The notes: generated by a model not told the origin, from the sequence alone. Counted from the stretch's first letter, positions 1 through 11,599 are shown. The stretch: 27,500 nt of DNA from Theodoxus fluviatilis (GCA_034096865.1 JAWQFJ010028237.1:17501-45000); one strand, 5' to 3'. Translations and numbers: made by a program.

Positions 1-380
1 ACGACAAAGCAGCAAGCCAAACACCAAGGTGAGCTTGGAGAAATACTGCATCCTCTGCAAAAAGAAATGATATCTCTGATGAATGGAGTTGTACGGTCAT
101 TCAGTCTCTGTAGGCTATGTAAGGCCATTGACTACGACAAGCATTCCAGCTGGTTAATTCAAGTCTCCATTTCGCTGCTGATTCGCCTTCAACGCATCTC
201 CTTGGATGTCTTCGTTCTCCCAATCCACGGGGAGTAAACACTGATAGCCCTGATTCACAAAACCTTTGCGATAAAAGTGTTGATCTGCCAGGTTTTCCTT
301 TGCAAGAATTCAACGACCTTTTAAACTGAAAGTTGTGTTTCTATGTGCAGTTGTTTCATGTACATGAAGAATCGAAGCAC
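1..380. other. Unassigned left edge
   Basis: No domain, repeat or RNA gene is recognisable on either strand. The only reading frame of note (minus strand, about 70 codons, 101-313) has no family-like motif and no splice or promoter context. The LINE similarity to the right begins around position 400, so this stretch is either unrelated flank or a decayed part of that element. Confidence 0.4.
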
Positions 381-385
381 TCCTG

Positions 386-1099
386 GTGGGCGGCGGAGGG
401 GATTCGGATCAGGCCCTCAAACTAATCACTGGTCACAGTGACATCGTCTTCTCTCAGTCTGTTAGAAATTTAGGCGTCATGTTTGACGCTGATCTGTCAT
501 TGAGTGTTCATGTAAACAAAGTCTGTCAGTTAGCATATTACGAGTTAAGGAAAATTAGTACCATTCGTCATTATCTTTCTCAGCAGGCCACTAAAACGAT
601 AGTCACATCACTTGTTCTGTCTCGTCTCGACTACGGAAACTCTCTTCTCGCTGGCATCCCTGACACTCTGCTTAACAAACTCCAGAAAGTTCAGAATTGT
701 GCTGCTAGGCTAGTTTGTCGATGTCCCAAGCGTACCCAAGTCTCTCCACTCCTACATACACTTCACTGCCTCCCCATCTCTCAGAGGATATATTATAAAC
801 TTGCTACTTTGTGCTTCAAGGCCATCAAGAACACGGCACCACACGCTCTTACAGAAATTCTTACAGTCTACACGCCCTCCAGATCTCTACGCTCAGCTGC
901 TGACTCTAGAATGCTTAAGGTCCCCCGCCGTAACAAGAAAACTCAAGGACAGCGTGCCTTCTCCTATATTGGACCTGTAACCTGGAATAGTCTCCCTCTC
1001 TCAGTCCGTCATTCTGACACTCTGCCCCAGTTCAAAAGTGCTCTAAAGACCCACCTCTTCCGATCCGCCTTTCCCGCTAAGCTGCTTCACCTTACTTGA
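386..1099 (+). pseudogene. 3' part of a CR1/L2-like LINE reverse transcriptase ORF
   Basis: An open frame of about 237 codons reads as the end of a non-LTR retrotransposon polymerase. In order it shows a thumb-like motif (NLGVMFDADLSLSVHV), then SRLDYGNSLLAGIP, KLQKVQNCAARLV, LHCLPISQRIYYKLATL, and a closing block with GPVTWNSLPLSVR and FKSALKTHLF. These are the usual C-terminal blocks of CR1/L2-type LINEs. The catalytic YxDD core and the endonuclease are missing, so the copy is 5'-truncated and cannot act alone. There is no genuine start codon; the frame simply opens after the truncation. It ends at a TGA at 1097-1099 and has no internal stop, so the copy is fairly young. Clade assignment is by eye from motifs. 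Confidence 0.8.
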
Positions 1100-1300
1100 C
1101 CTAGCCTACAAGTACTATGTATATTGTATAGTTTGTTCTATTGCATCTTAGTTTTTATTTTTTGTTTATATGTATAATGTATGAGTTTTTGCAGGAATGT
1201 AGTGTTGAGCGGTTGCATGAGTGTTGATTCTCTAAATTGAAAACGCCATAAGCTTGCCTGTCAAGGGAAGGTGTGTGCGTATGAATAAACTATATTATTA
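1100..1300 (+). mobile_element. 3' UTR and poly(A) signal of the CR1/L2-like LINE
   Basis: AT-rich untranslated sequence follows the stop codon and ends with a conserved block (CATAAGCTTGCC ... AAGG ... GCGTATGAATAAAC). AATAAA lies at 1284-1289, followed by TTATTA. The same terminal block recurs at 24541-24590, where it runs into a (TAG)n tract. This supports it as the 3' end of one LINE family. Confidence 0.65.
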
Positions 1301-1488
1301 CATGCTAAAATAGGGAACAACTGCAGCATCCTATCGAAAACGTGTTACAGGTAAATATGACACGCAAATAAGTCAATGTGATTGATGTGTATTTGTACTT
1401 GATGGCCATAAGTAACATTGCACACACCCGCACTTATCTCTTCATATCTATCCAACTAATTAAGAATGACGCTCATTCTTGCACTGAG

Positions 1489-1493
<5 letters not shown>

Positions 1494-1548
<55 letters not shown>

Positions 1549-1598
1549 GAAAGAGAGAGAGAGAGAGAGGGAGCGAGAGAAAGAGAGAGAGAGAGAGA
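1494..1598. repeat. (AC)n then (GA)n compound microsatellite
   Basis: About 54 bp of AC dinucleotides (to 1547) is followed by about 50 bp of GA repeats with small interruptions (GGGAGCGAGAGAAAG). The GA part touches the 3' end of the minus-strand LINE copy A at 1599. Confidence 0.95.
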
Positions 1599-2790
1599 TT
1601 TGAGATTTGATATCTTTATTGCGAGGCCGACGGCCCAAAACAATCTTTACAGAATTTACAAACACATTCTGGAATGGACAGTAAATTTGGAGTGATTACA
1701 TGATGGTAGAAGGAAAATAACTATACTTTAATATCTTTCTCTCTGGAACACAGGACATCAGGTAAGGGTTGTTGGGGAGGGGTTGGGGGTTTTGGGAACA
1801 CGAGCTGTTGGGAGCTTTTCCTTGTCACATGGGCCTACTATAGATACACTAGCAGTTATTTATGGAAAGATTAACCGGGGGGGGGGGGGGGGGAGCATTT
1901 TTCGATATGCTCTTTACTCCCCTTCTTGGAGGCGCTGAAGGCGACGTTTCAGCGCATAGTGAATAAACATTGCAGTATTTTTTGTTTTGATATATCCTCG
2001 CCCATCGATCAAAAATGTGAAACTTCTGGAATTTATATATTGACTATATCTTTCTATGTACTTCTCTCTGAGATCCTGATAAATACCACATTCTAACAGA
2101 AAGTGAGGTTCGTCTTCTACTTGGTCTATACAGAATGGACATTGCGTATCATCTCCACCAAACGCTTGATGAGTGCGCAAACCACTTACACCTAATCTGA
2201 AGCGTACAAAAGCGTCTCTAAACTTTCCTATTTCTAAGTTACTCAGGTACTTTTCACAATCAAACGAGTCTTTAAGGACACTGTATAATAGAAAACGCTG
2301 GCTATCATTTATTTTACTGTGCCAATTCTGTGTGAAGCAGTCTTGTAGCCTGACTTTTAATTTTTTCAGGAAGCCCTTTTCGTTCTCTATACCTCGATTT
2401 AACCAAACAAAGGCAAACCCTGACTTGCATAAACAATCTCTGACAAACTTTAACCAATTCATCTCATCAGGAATTGATGTACCTTCCAACATTAGAAGTG
2501 CTTGTCTAGGTAATCTGTCCTGAGGCATTTTCTGTATTCTAAACCAGTACTTAATGGCTCTTATTGTGCTATTTACCATAAGTGGAAATCTTCCAGTTTC
2601 GCCATAAACCAAATTATTCGGCGTCTTTGAATGGACATTTAAGAAGCGCTTGCATGCAAACAGATGAGCCCTTTCAACACTGGATTGCTCTTTCAGGCCC
2701 CAGAGTTCAGATGCATACAGAAGAGAAGGCTGAACCTGCGCATCGAATAATTTGAAAAATATACCAGGCTTACGGCTGTGCAATGCCCAC
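1599..2790 (-). mobile_element. LINE copy A, 5'-truncated, with (CT)n on both sides of its sense strand
   Basis: The element reads from about 2790 down to 1599: a polymerase C-terminal ORF, a 3' UTR with a 17-nt G run (1877-1893), a GGCC-stem hairpin, AATAAA (complement at 1615-1620), and then directly a (TC)n tract. The upstream edge, just before codon W-A-L, is a sharp switch into another (CT)n tract of about 560 bp. The 3' end matches copy B at 23064-23110 over the hairpin and poly(A) signal, and the coding part matches copies B and C. Seen directly: truncation and the microsatellite on both sides. Insertion into a pre-existing (GA)n tract is inference. Confidence 0.8.
1914..2790 (-). pseudogene. 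LINE polymerase C-terminal region with CCHC-like end (copy A)
   Basis: About 290 codons are open from the GA junction to a stop at 1914. Blocks in order: GIFFKLFDAQVQPSLLY, ASELWGL, an ERAHLFACKRFLN segment, NNLVYGETGRFPL, AIKYWFRIQKMPQDRLPRQ, GKFRDAFVRFRLGVSGLRTH, and a terminal zinc-finger-like CPFC ... EDEPHFLLEC. This arrangement (post-catalytic thumb plus a C-terminal CxxC-H-C motif) is typical of several non-LTR retrotransposon clades. I cannot choose the clade by eye. The catalytic RT core is absent. The frame also runs on through the GA tract as a long Leu-Ser stretch, which is an artefact. No internal stop suggests a recent copy. Confidence 0.8.
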
Positions 2791-2791
2791 A

Positions 2792-2842
<51 letters not shown>

Positions 2843-2884
2843 GAGACGAGAGACAGAAGAGAGACAGAGACAGAAGGAGAGAGG

Positions 2885-2927
<43 letters not shown>

Positions 2928-2928
2928 C

Positions 2929-2970
<42 letters not shown>

Positions 2971-3082
2971 AAGAGAGAGAGGGAGCGAGAGAAAGAGAGA
3001 GAGAGAGAGGGAGAGAGGGAGCGAGAGAAAGAGAGAGAGAGAGATAAGGGGGGGGAGCGAGAGAAAGAGAGAGAGAGAGAGC

Positions 3083-3153
<71 letters not shown>

Positions 3154-3351
3154 GGAGCGAGAGAAAGAGAGAGAGAAAGAAACAGAGACGGAAACAAAGA
3201 AAGAGGTACACAGCGAAAGAGAGAGAAATACAAAAAAGAGAGACAGAGACAAATAAAGAGAGAGAAAATGAGCGAGAGAAAGAGAGAGAGAATGATACAG
3301 AGAGAGAGAGACGAAGAGAGAGAGAGAGAGAGAGAAAGATCTATGAAAGAA
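2790..3351. repeat. Long imperfect (GA)n tract
   Basis: About 560 bp is almost purely purine on the plus strand. It is built from GA runs broken by a recurring GGGAGCGAGAGAAAG block (near 2923, 2981, 3015, 3054 and 3153), then a more diverged AAAGAG-rich part. All six frames give meaningless Arg-Glu or Ser-Leu repeats. The recurring longer block shows that the tract expanded in units larger than 2 bp. Confidence 0.95.
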
Positions 3352-3387
3352 ATCAAACTGTCGTAAACTCTGAGCACTCAGCACAGC

Positions 3388-6300
3388 TGCAAGACAAGAC
3401 TTCTCTCTACTTCCATGCTACTTGCACGAGACAAGTCTTCTCTCTACTTCCATGCTACTTGCACGAGACAAGTCTTCTCTCTACTTCCATGCTACTTGCA
3501 CGAGACAAGTCTTCTCTCTACTTCCATGCTACTTGCACGAGACAAGACAAGACTTCTCTCTACTTCCATGCTACTTGTACAAGACAAGTCTTCTCTCTAC
3601 TTCCATGCTACTTGTACAAGACAAGTCTTCTCTCTACTTCCATGCTACTTGCACGAGACAAGTCTTCTCTCTACTTCCATGCTACTTGCACGAGACAAGT
3701 CTTCTCTCTACTTCCATGCTACTTGCACGAGACAAGACAAGACTTCTCTCTACTTCCATGCTACTTGCACGAGACAAGTCTTCTCTCTACTTCCATGCTA
3801 CTTGCACAAGACAAGTATTATCTCTACTTCCATGCTACTTGCACAAGACAAGTCTTCTCTCTACTTCCATGCTACTTGCACGAGACAAGACAAGTCTTCT
3901 CTCTACTTCCATGCTACTTGCACAAGACAAGTCTTCTCTCTACTTCCATGCTACTTGCACAAGACAAGTCATCTCTCTACTTCCATGCTACTTGCACAAG
4001 ACAAGACTTCTCTCTACTTCCATGCTACTTGCACAAGACAAGACTTCTCTCTACTTCCATGCTACTTGCACGAGACAAGTCTTCTCTCTACTTCCATGCT
4101 ACTTGCACAAGTCAAGTCTTCTCTCTACTTCCATGCTACTTGCACGAGACAAGTCTTCTCTCTACTTCCATGCTACTTGCACGAGACAAGTCTTCTCTCT
4201 ACTTCCATGCTACTTGCACAAGACAAGTCTTCTCTCTACTTCCATGCTACTTGCACAAGACAAGTCTTCTCTCTACTTCCATGCTACTTGCACGAGACAA
4301 GTCTTCTCTCTACTTCCATGCTACTTGCACGAGACAAGTCTTCTCTCTACTTCCATGCTACTTGCACAAGTCAAGTCTTCTCTCTACTTCCATGCTACTT
4401 GCACGAGACAAGTCTTCTCTCTACTTCCATGCTACTTGCACGAGACATGTCTTCTCTCTACTTCCATGCTACTTGCACGAGACAAGTCTTCTCTCTACTT
4501 CCATGCTACTTGCACGAGACAAGTCTTCTCTCTACTTCCATGCTACTTGCACGAGACAAGACAAGACTTCTCTCTACTTCCATGCTACTTGCACGAGACA
4601 AGTCTTCTCTCTACTTCCATGCTACTTGCACAAGACAAGTATTATCTCTACTTCCATGCTACTTGCACAAGACAAGTCTTCTCTCTACTTCCATGCTACT
4701 TGCACGAGACAAGACAAGTCTTCTCTCTACTTCCATGCTACTTGCACGAGACAAGTCTTCTCTCTACTTCCATGCTACTTGCACGAGACAAGTCTTCTCT
4801 CTACTTCCATGCTACTTGCACAAGACAAGTCTTCTCTCTACTTCCATGCTACTTGCACGAGACAAGACAAGTCTTCTCTCTACTTCCATGCTACTTGCAC
4901 AAGACAAGTCTTCTCTCTACTTCCATGCTACTTGCACGAGACAAGTCTTCTCTCTACTTCCATGCTACTTGCACGAGACATGTCTTCTCTCTACTTCCAA
5001 GCTACTTGCACAAGACAAGTCTTCTCTACTTCCATGCTACTTGTACAAGACAAGTCTTCTCTCTACTTCCACGCTACTTGCACAAGACAAGTCATCTCTC
5101 TACTTCCATGCTACTTGCACGAGCCAAGTCTTATCTCTACTTCCATGCTACTTGCACGAGACAAGTCTTCTCTCTACTTCCATGCAATTGCACGAGACAA
5201 GTCATCTCTCTACTTCCATGCTACTTGCACAAGACAAGTCTTCTCTCTACTTCCATGCTACTTGCACGAGACAAGTCTTCTCTCTACTTCCATGCTACTT
5301 GCACGAGACAAGTCTTCTCTCTACTTCCATGCTACTTGCACGAGACAAGTCTTCTCTCTACTTCCATGCTACTTGCACGAGACAAGTCTTCTCTCTACTT
5401 CCATGCTACTTGCACAAGACAAGTCTTCTCTCTACTTCCATGCTACTTGCACGAGACAAGTCTTCTCTCTACTTCCATGCTACTTGCACGAGACAAGTCT
5501 TCTCTCTACTTCCATGCTACTTGCACGAGACAAGTCTTCTCTCTACTTCCATGCTACTTGCACGAGACAAGTCTTCTCTCTACTTCCATGCTACTTGCAC
5601 GAGACAAGTCTTCTCTCTACTTCCATGCTACTTGCACGAGACAAGTCTTCTCTCTACTTCCATGCTACTTGCACGAGACAAGTCTTCTCTCTACTTCCAT
5701 GCTACTTGCACAAGACAAGTCTTCTCTCTACTTCCATGCTACTTGCACGAGACAAGTCTTCTCTCTACTTCCATGCTACTTGCACGAGACAAGTCTTCTC
5801 TCTACTTCCATGCTACTTGCACGAGACAAGTCTTCTCTCTACTTCCATGCTACTTGCACGAGACAAGTCTTCTCTCTACTTCCATGCTACTTGCACGAGA
5901 CAAGTCTTCTCTCTACTTCCATGCTACTTGCACGAGACAAGTCTTCTCTCTACTTCCATGCTACTTGCACGAGACAAGTCTTCTCTCTACTTCCATGCTA
6001 CTTGCACGAGACAAGTCTTCTCTCTACTTCCATGCTACTTGCACGAGACAAGTCTTCTCTCTACTTCCATGCTACTTGCACGAGACAAGTCTTCTCTCTA
6101 CTTCCATGCTACTTGCACGAGACAAGTCTTCTCTCTACTTCCATGCTACTTGCACGAGACAAGTCTTCTCTCTACTTCCATGCTACTTGCACGAGACAAG
6201 TCTTCTCTCTACTTCCATGCTACTTGCACGAGACAAGTCTTCTCTCTACTTCCATGCTACTTGCACGAGACAAGTCTTCTCTCTACTTCCATGCTACTTG

Positions 6301-9300
6301 CACGAGACAAGTCTTCTCTCTACTTCCATGCTACTTGCACGAGACAAGTCTTCTCTCTACTTCCATGCTACTTGCACGAGACAAGTCTTCTCTCTACTTC
6401 CATGCTACTTGCACGAGACAAGTCTTCTCTCTACTTCCATGCTACTTGCACGAGACAAGTCTTCTCTCTACTTCCATGCTAACTTGCACGAGACAAGTCT
6501 TCTCTCTACTTCCATGCTACTTGCACAAGACAAGTCTTCTCTCTACTTCCATGCTACTTGCACAAGACAAGTCTTCTCTCTACTTCCATGCTACTTGCAC
6601 AAGACAAGTCTTCTCTCTACTTCCATGCTACTTGCACAAGACAAGTCTTCTCTCTACTTCCATGCTACTTGCACGAGACAAGTCTTCTCTCTACTTCCAT
6701 GCTACTTGCACAAGACAAGTCTTCTCTCTACTTCCATGCTACTTGCACGAGACAAGTCTTCTCTCTACTTCCATGCTACTTGCACGAGACAAGTCTTCTC
6801 TCTACTTCCATGCTACTTGCACGAGACAAGTCTTCTCTCTACTTCCATGCTACTTGCACGAGACAAGTCTTCTCTCTACTTCCATGCTACTTGCACGAGA
6901 CAAGTCTTCTCTCTACTTCCATGCTACTTGCACGAAGACAAGTCTTCTCTCTACTTCCATGCTACTTGCACGAGACAAGTCTTCTCTCTACTTCCATGCT
7001 ACTTGCACGAGACAAGTCTTCTCTCTACTTCCATGCTACTTGCACGAGACAAGTCTTCTCTCTACTTCCATGCTACTTGCACGAGACAAGTCTTCTCTCT
7101 ACTTCCATGCTACTTGCACGAGACAAGTCTTCTCTCTACTTCCATGCTACTTGCACGAGACAAGTCTTCTCTCTACTTCCATGCTACTTGCACGAGACAA
7201 GTCTTCTCTCTACTTCCATGCTACTTGCACGAGACAAGTCTTCTCTCTACTTCCATGCTACTTGCACGAGACAAGTCTTCTCTCTACTTCCATGCTACTT
7301 GCACGAGACAAGTCTTCTCTCTACTTCCATGCTACTTGCACGAGACAAGTCTTCTCTCTACTTCCATGCTACTTGCACGAGACAAGTCTTCTCTCTACTT
7401 CCATGCTACTTGCACGAGACAAGTCTTCTCTCTACTTCCATGCTACTTGCACGAGACAAGTCTTCTCTCTACTTCCATGCTACTTGCACGAGACAAGTCT
7501 TCTCTCTACTTCCATGCTACTTGCACGAGACAAGTCTTCTCTCTACTTCCATGCTACTTGCACGAGACAAGTCTTCTCTCTACTTCCATGCTACTTGCAC
7601 GAGACAAGTCTTCTCTCTACTTCCATGCTACTTGCACGAGACAAGTCTTCTCTCTACTTCCATGCTACTTGCACGAGACAAGTCTTCTCTCTACTTCCAT
7701 GCTACTTGCACAAGACAAGTCTTCTCTCTACTTCCATGCTACTTGCACAAGACAAGTCTTCTCTCTACTTCCATGCTACTTGCACAAGACAAGTCTTCTC
7801 TCTACTTCCATGCTACTTGCACAAGACAAGTCTTCTCTCTACTTCCATGCTACTTGCACAAGACAAGTCTTCTCTCTACTTCCATGCTACTTGCACAAGA
7901 CAAGTCTTCTCTCTACTTCCATGCTACTTGCACGAGACAAGTCTTCTCTCTACTTCCATGCTACTTGCACAAGACAAGACAGTCATCTCTCTACTTCCAT
8001 GCTACTTGCACAAGACAAGTCTTCTCTCTACTTCCATGCTACTTGCACAAGACAAGTCTTCTCTCTACTTCCATGCTACTTGCACGAGACAAGTCTTCTC
8101 TCTACTTCCATGCTACTTGCACGAGACAAGTCTTCTCTCTACTTCCATGCTACTTGCACGAGACAAGTCTTCTCTCTACTTCCATGCTACTTGCACGAGA
8201 CAAGTCTTCTCTCTACTTCCATGCTACTTGCACGAGACAAGTCTTCTCTCTACTTCCATGCTACTTGCACGAGACAAGTCTTCTCTCTACTTCCATGCTA
8301 CTTGCACGAGACAAGTCTTCTCTCTACTTCCATGCTACTTGCACGAGACAAGTCTTCTCTCTACTTCCATGCTACTTGCACGAGACAAGTCTTCTCTCTA
8401 CTTCCATGCTACTTGCACGAGACAAGTCTTCTCTCTACTTCCATGCTACTTGCACAAGACAAGTCTTCTCTCTACTTCCATGCTACTTGCACGAGACAAG
8501 TCTTCTCTCTACTTCCATGCTACTTGCACAAGACAAGTCTTCTCTCTACTTCCATGCTACTTGCACGAGACAAGTCTTCTCTCTACTTCCATGCTACTTG
8601 CACGAGACAAGTCTTCTCTCTACTTCCATGCTACTTGCACGAGACAAGTCTTCTCTCTACTTCCATGCTACTTGCACAAGACAAGTCTTCTCTCTACTTC
8701 CATGCTACTTGCACGAGACAAGTCTTCTCTCTACTTCCATGCTACTTGCACAAGACAAGTCTTCTCTCTACTTCCATGCTACTTGCACGAGACAAGTCTT
8801 CTCTCTACTTCCATGCTACTTGCACAAGACAAGTCTTCTCTCTACTTCCATGCTACTTGCACAAGACAAGTCTTCTCTCTACTTCCATGCTACTTGCACA
8901 AGACAAGTCTTCTCTCTACTTCCATGCTACTTGCACGAGACAAGTCTTCTCTCTACTTCCATGCTACTTGCACGAGACAAGTCTTCTCTCTACTTCCATG
9001 CTACTTGCACGAGACAAGTCTTCTCTCTACTTCCATGCTACTTGCACAAGACAAGTCTTCTCTCTACTTCCATGCTACTTGCACAAGACAAGTCTTCTCT
9101 CTACTTCCATGCTACTTGCACGAGACAAGACAGTCTTCTCTCGTCTTCCAAGCTACTTGCACGAGACAAGTCTTCTCTCTACTTCCAAGCTACTTGCACA
9201 AGACAAGACAGTCTTCTCTCTACTTCCATGCTACTTGCACGAGACAAGTCTTCTCTCTACTTCCATGCTACTTGCACGAGACAAGTCTTCTCTCTACTTC

Positions 9301-9474
9301 CATGCTACTTGCACGAGACAAGACAAGTCTTCTCTCTACTTCCATGCTACTTGTACAAGACAAGTCTTCTCTCTACTTCCATGCTACTTGCACAAGACAA
9401 GACTTCTCTCTACTTCCATGCTACTTGCACGAGACAAGTCTTCTCTCTACTTCCATGCTACTTGCACGAGACAG
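3388..9474. repeat. Giant minisatellite, 37-bp unit, about 160 copies
   Basis: A tandem array of roughly 6.1 kb. Each unit contains the landmark CTTCCATGCTACTTG and ends in CACGAG or CACAAG before ACAAG. Variants include 5-bp insertions that duplicate ACAAG (3541, 3727, 3885, 4557, 4713, 4862, 9310), TGTACAAG units near both edges, an extra A at 6482, an extra A at 6936 and ACAGTC junctions (7978, 9128, 9209). The middle (about 5230-9100) is nearly uniform, including about 20 successive CACGAG-type units before 6480. The two edges are the most diverged, the pattern expected from unequal exchange. The plus strand has no stop in the unit and 37 is not a multiple of 3, so all three plus frames stay open for kilobases. 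That is a property of the repeat, not evidence of protein. Confidence 0.97.
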
Positions 9475-9478
9475 CACG

Positions 9479-9977
9479 GTTAATAACGGACCAAGAATGT
9501 GATTTCATACTATGGGGTGTTTCTCTCGGTTTTTGTTAGGGTCCTGGCTGGTTGGGTCTTGTAAATCGAAAGAAATACCACAATATTCCTATGAGCACGA
9601 GGTTACGGGAAAAGTTGGAAAGACATCTATCAACGAACTCCATTTGGCGTAATACAAATAGACATGGTGGTATCGTTGTCGACTACCGCGCGGGTGACCC
9701 GGGTTCCATTTCGACCGATGCCCTTGTCTACAATTTTCTTTCTATAGCTCACCAGATTTCTCACTCAGCGTTTTACCGGGAACCAGGAAAGATTCTGTCC
9801 TTTCAACGAAAAAAACCACGTTTGATGAGGCCTTTAAAATTACTGTGACTGCCCTGTGTCCCGTTCTAGAACTTTCTTCGCGCCTGCAAACAACTCCCCA
9901 TCCCCATCCTCGTTCCATCCACAGCTGTCGCACGGCAGATAATTCCAGGTGAGCGACTTGGTTGTCAGATGTGATTA
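9479..9977 (+). mobile_element. Dispersed repeat R1, copy 1, left part
   Basis: From GTTAATAACGG onward this matches the reverse complement of 16490-16989 along its length, with many small differences. It contains a T-arm-like motif (GGTGACCCGGGTTCC near 9692-9706), which might mark a tRNA-derived segment, but no clear A box was found at the right distance. A 98-codon frame (9552-9848) gives a similar peptide in copy 2 only because the DNA is similar; copy 2 carries shifts. The left end abuts the 37-bp minisatellite directly. The repeat resumes at 11243 after an insertion. The family is not recognised. Confidence 0.8.
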
Positions 9978-11242
9978 TGTCACGACTCCCTCAAGATGGG
10001 GCTGCCATTTTAGTACAAAACAAGACTAAGAAAACCGAAAACAATTCTCTGATTGAATATCAGTTTAATTAAATAAAATAGTGTTCAACCAAACAGGGCC
10101 CAAGCTCTCACAGGCCACAACCACCACTCAGAGCCCAAGCTCTCAGATGCCACAACCGCCACACAGAGCCCAAGCTCTCAGATGCCACAACCGCCACACA
10201 GAGCCCAAGTTCTCAGATGCCACAACCGCCACACAGAGCCCAAGCTCTCACAGAGCCCAAGCTCTCACAGGTCACAACCGCCACACAGAGCCCAAGCTCT
10301 CACAGGCCACAACCGCCGCACAGAGCCCAAGCTCTCACAGGCCACAACCGCCTCACAGAGCCCAAGCTCTCACAGGCCACAACCGCCACACAGAGCCCAA
10401 GCTCTCACAGGCCACAACCGCCTCACAGAGCCCAAGCTCTCAGATGCCACAACCGCCACACAGAGCCCAAGCTCTCACAGGCCACAACCGCCTCACAGAG
10501 CCCAAGCTCTCAGATGCCACAACCGCCTCACAGAGCCCAAGCTCTCAGATGCCACAACCGCCTCACAGAGCCCAAGCTCTCACAGGCCACAACCGCCTCA
10601 CAGAGCCCAAGCTCTCAGATGCCACAACCGCCACACAGAGCCCAAGTTCCCAGATGCCACAACCGCCTCACAGAGCTCAAGCTCCCAGATGCCACAACCG
10701 CCACCCAGAGCCCAAGCTTTCACAGGCCACAACCGCCTCACAGAGTCCAAGCTCTCAGATGCCACAACCGCCACACAGAGCCCAAGCTCTCACAGGCCAC
10801 AACCTCCTCACAGAGCCCAAGTTCCCACAGGCCACAACGGCCTCATAGAGCCCAAGCTCTCAGATGCCACAACTGCCTCATAGAGCCCAAGCTCTCAGAT
10901 GCCACAACCGCCACACAGAGCCCAAGCTCTCACAGGCCACAACCGCCACACAGAGCCCAAGTTCTAAATATCGCCCCTCCTACTGCACAACCCACTATAC
11001 ATGGAAACTGTAACTCACTCAGCCCGCCACCAGAGCCCAGCTGTAGACTGGCGCCCTCTATGGGGTTCCATGACTCATTCAAGTCTTTGGACAGTGGTCG
11101 CAGGCCTTCTTTTATGTAACACCGCAATGAATGAAGCTCATGCAAAGTACGATTTTCCATGTCTCTCACTAACAAAACAAAAAACACGCTGGCTAACAAA
11201 TCGCACCCTTGCTGAACAAATTATCACGTGCAGTACGTGACA
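9978..11242. mobile_element. 1,265-bp insertion in R1 with TGTCACG/CGTGACA ends and GATTA duplication
   Basis: The inserted segment starts TGTCACGACT and ends with CGTGACA, and 5-bp GATTA lies on both sides (9973-9977 and 11243-11247). R1 copy 2 has a single GATTA at the same point (complement TAATC at 16490-16494), so it is the empty site. TG...CA ends with a 5-bp duplication suggest a solo LTR. TGTNR-type ends with 4-5-bp duplications also fit a Ginger-like DNA transposon. No transposase, gag or pol frame is present. Most of the interior is a 35-bp minisatellite. The boundaries are strong; the class is unresolved. Confidence 0.85.
10093..10965. repeat. Minisatellite, 35-bp unit, about 25 copies
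   Basis: Units contain CAGAGCCCAAGCTCTCA followed by either CAGGCCACAACCGCC or GATGCCACAACCGCC. The two variants are interspersed, with one partial 20-bp unit near 10241. The unit is stop-free on the plus strand and not a multiple of 3, so three overlapping plus frames of 230-300 codons arise by construction. Like the 37-bp array, it is not evidence of a protein. It lies wholly inside the 9978-11242 insertion. Confidence 0.95.
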
Positions 11243-11357
11243 GATTACCTGGCAAACGTTAACCAGAACAGGTATAACCTGTCTCTGACATTGTGTTCCC
11301 TATGTCTATAGGCTGAATCGAAGCTGATTTAGAATAAAGTATTAGCAGAAAAAGGGA
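11243..11357 (+). mobile_element. Dispersed repeat R1, copy 1, right part
   Basis: After the second GATTA, the sequence CCTGGCAAACGTT ... CCCTATGTCTATAGGCTG ... ATTAGCAGAAAA matches the reverse complement of 16380-16490. AATAAA at 11333-11338 followed by an A-rich then CA-rich stretch resembles a retroposon 3' end, although copy 2 has AATAGA at this point. Confidence 0.75.
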
Positions 11358-11595
11358 AAAAACACATACACACATAACACACAAATAAACACGCGCGCAT
11401 ACCCACAAAACACACACGCGGGTGTGCGCACACCCGCACACACACACAGAACACGCATATATATGCACGCTCACTCTCTCACACACACACACACGCACAA
11501 ACACACACACACGCACAAAAAAAACACACACACACATACACACACACACAAACACACACACACACTTACACACATGCACACACAAGGACACATAC
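11358..11595. repeat. CA-rich tail of R1 copy 1
   Basis: Interrupted (CA)n with CG and AT islands, including ACACAGAACACGCATATATA. Copy 2 has the related stretch ACACAGAACACTCATATATA in complement near 16300. The CA tract therefore belongs to, or grew from, the same position in both copies. Confidence 0.85.
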
Positions 11596-11599
11596 ACAC

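Noticed and set aside
101..313. 70-codon minus-strand frame at the left edge
   Set aside because: No motif, no context and of a length expected by chance.
2693..3384. Arg-Glu or Leu-Ser rich proteins across the GA tract
   Set aside because: Low-complexity translation of (GA)n. Only the LINE-derived part of the longest minus frame is meaningful.
3388..9474. CRISPR-like array (37-bp repeats are in the usual repeat-length range)
   Set aside because: Units are head-to-tail with no unique spacers, and the rest of the window is clearly eukaryotic.
3415..9539. Giant repeat proteins of 993 to 2,026 residues
   Set aside because: They exist only because a stop-free 37-bp unit is repeated. All three frames are open equally, with no start context or conserved domain.
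9552..9848. 98-residue protein conserved between 9552-9848 and the minus strand at 16620-16969
   Set aside because: Both lie in the R1 repeat. The second copy needs several frame changes, so the likeness is at DNA level.
10081..11119. Proline-rich proteins of 233 to 300 residues
   Set aside because: Same artefact from the 35-bp minisatellite, with three overlapping frames of equal length.
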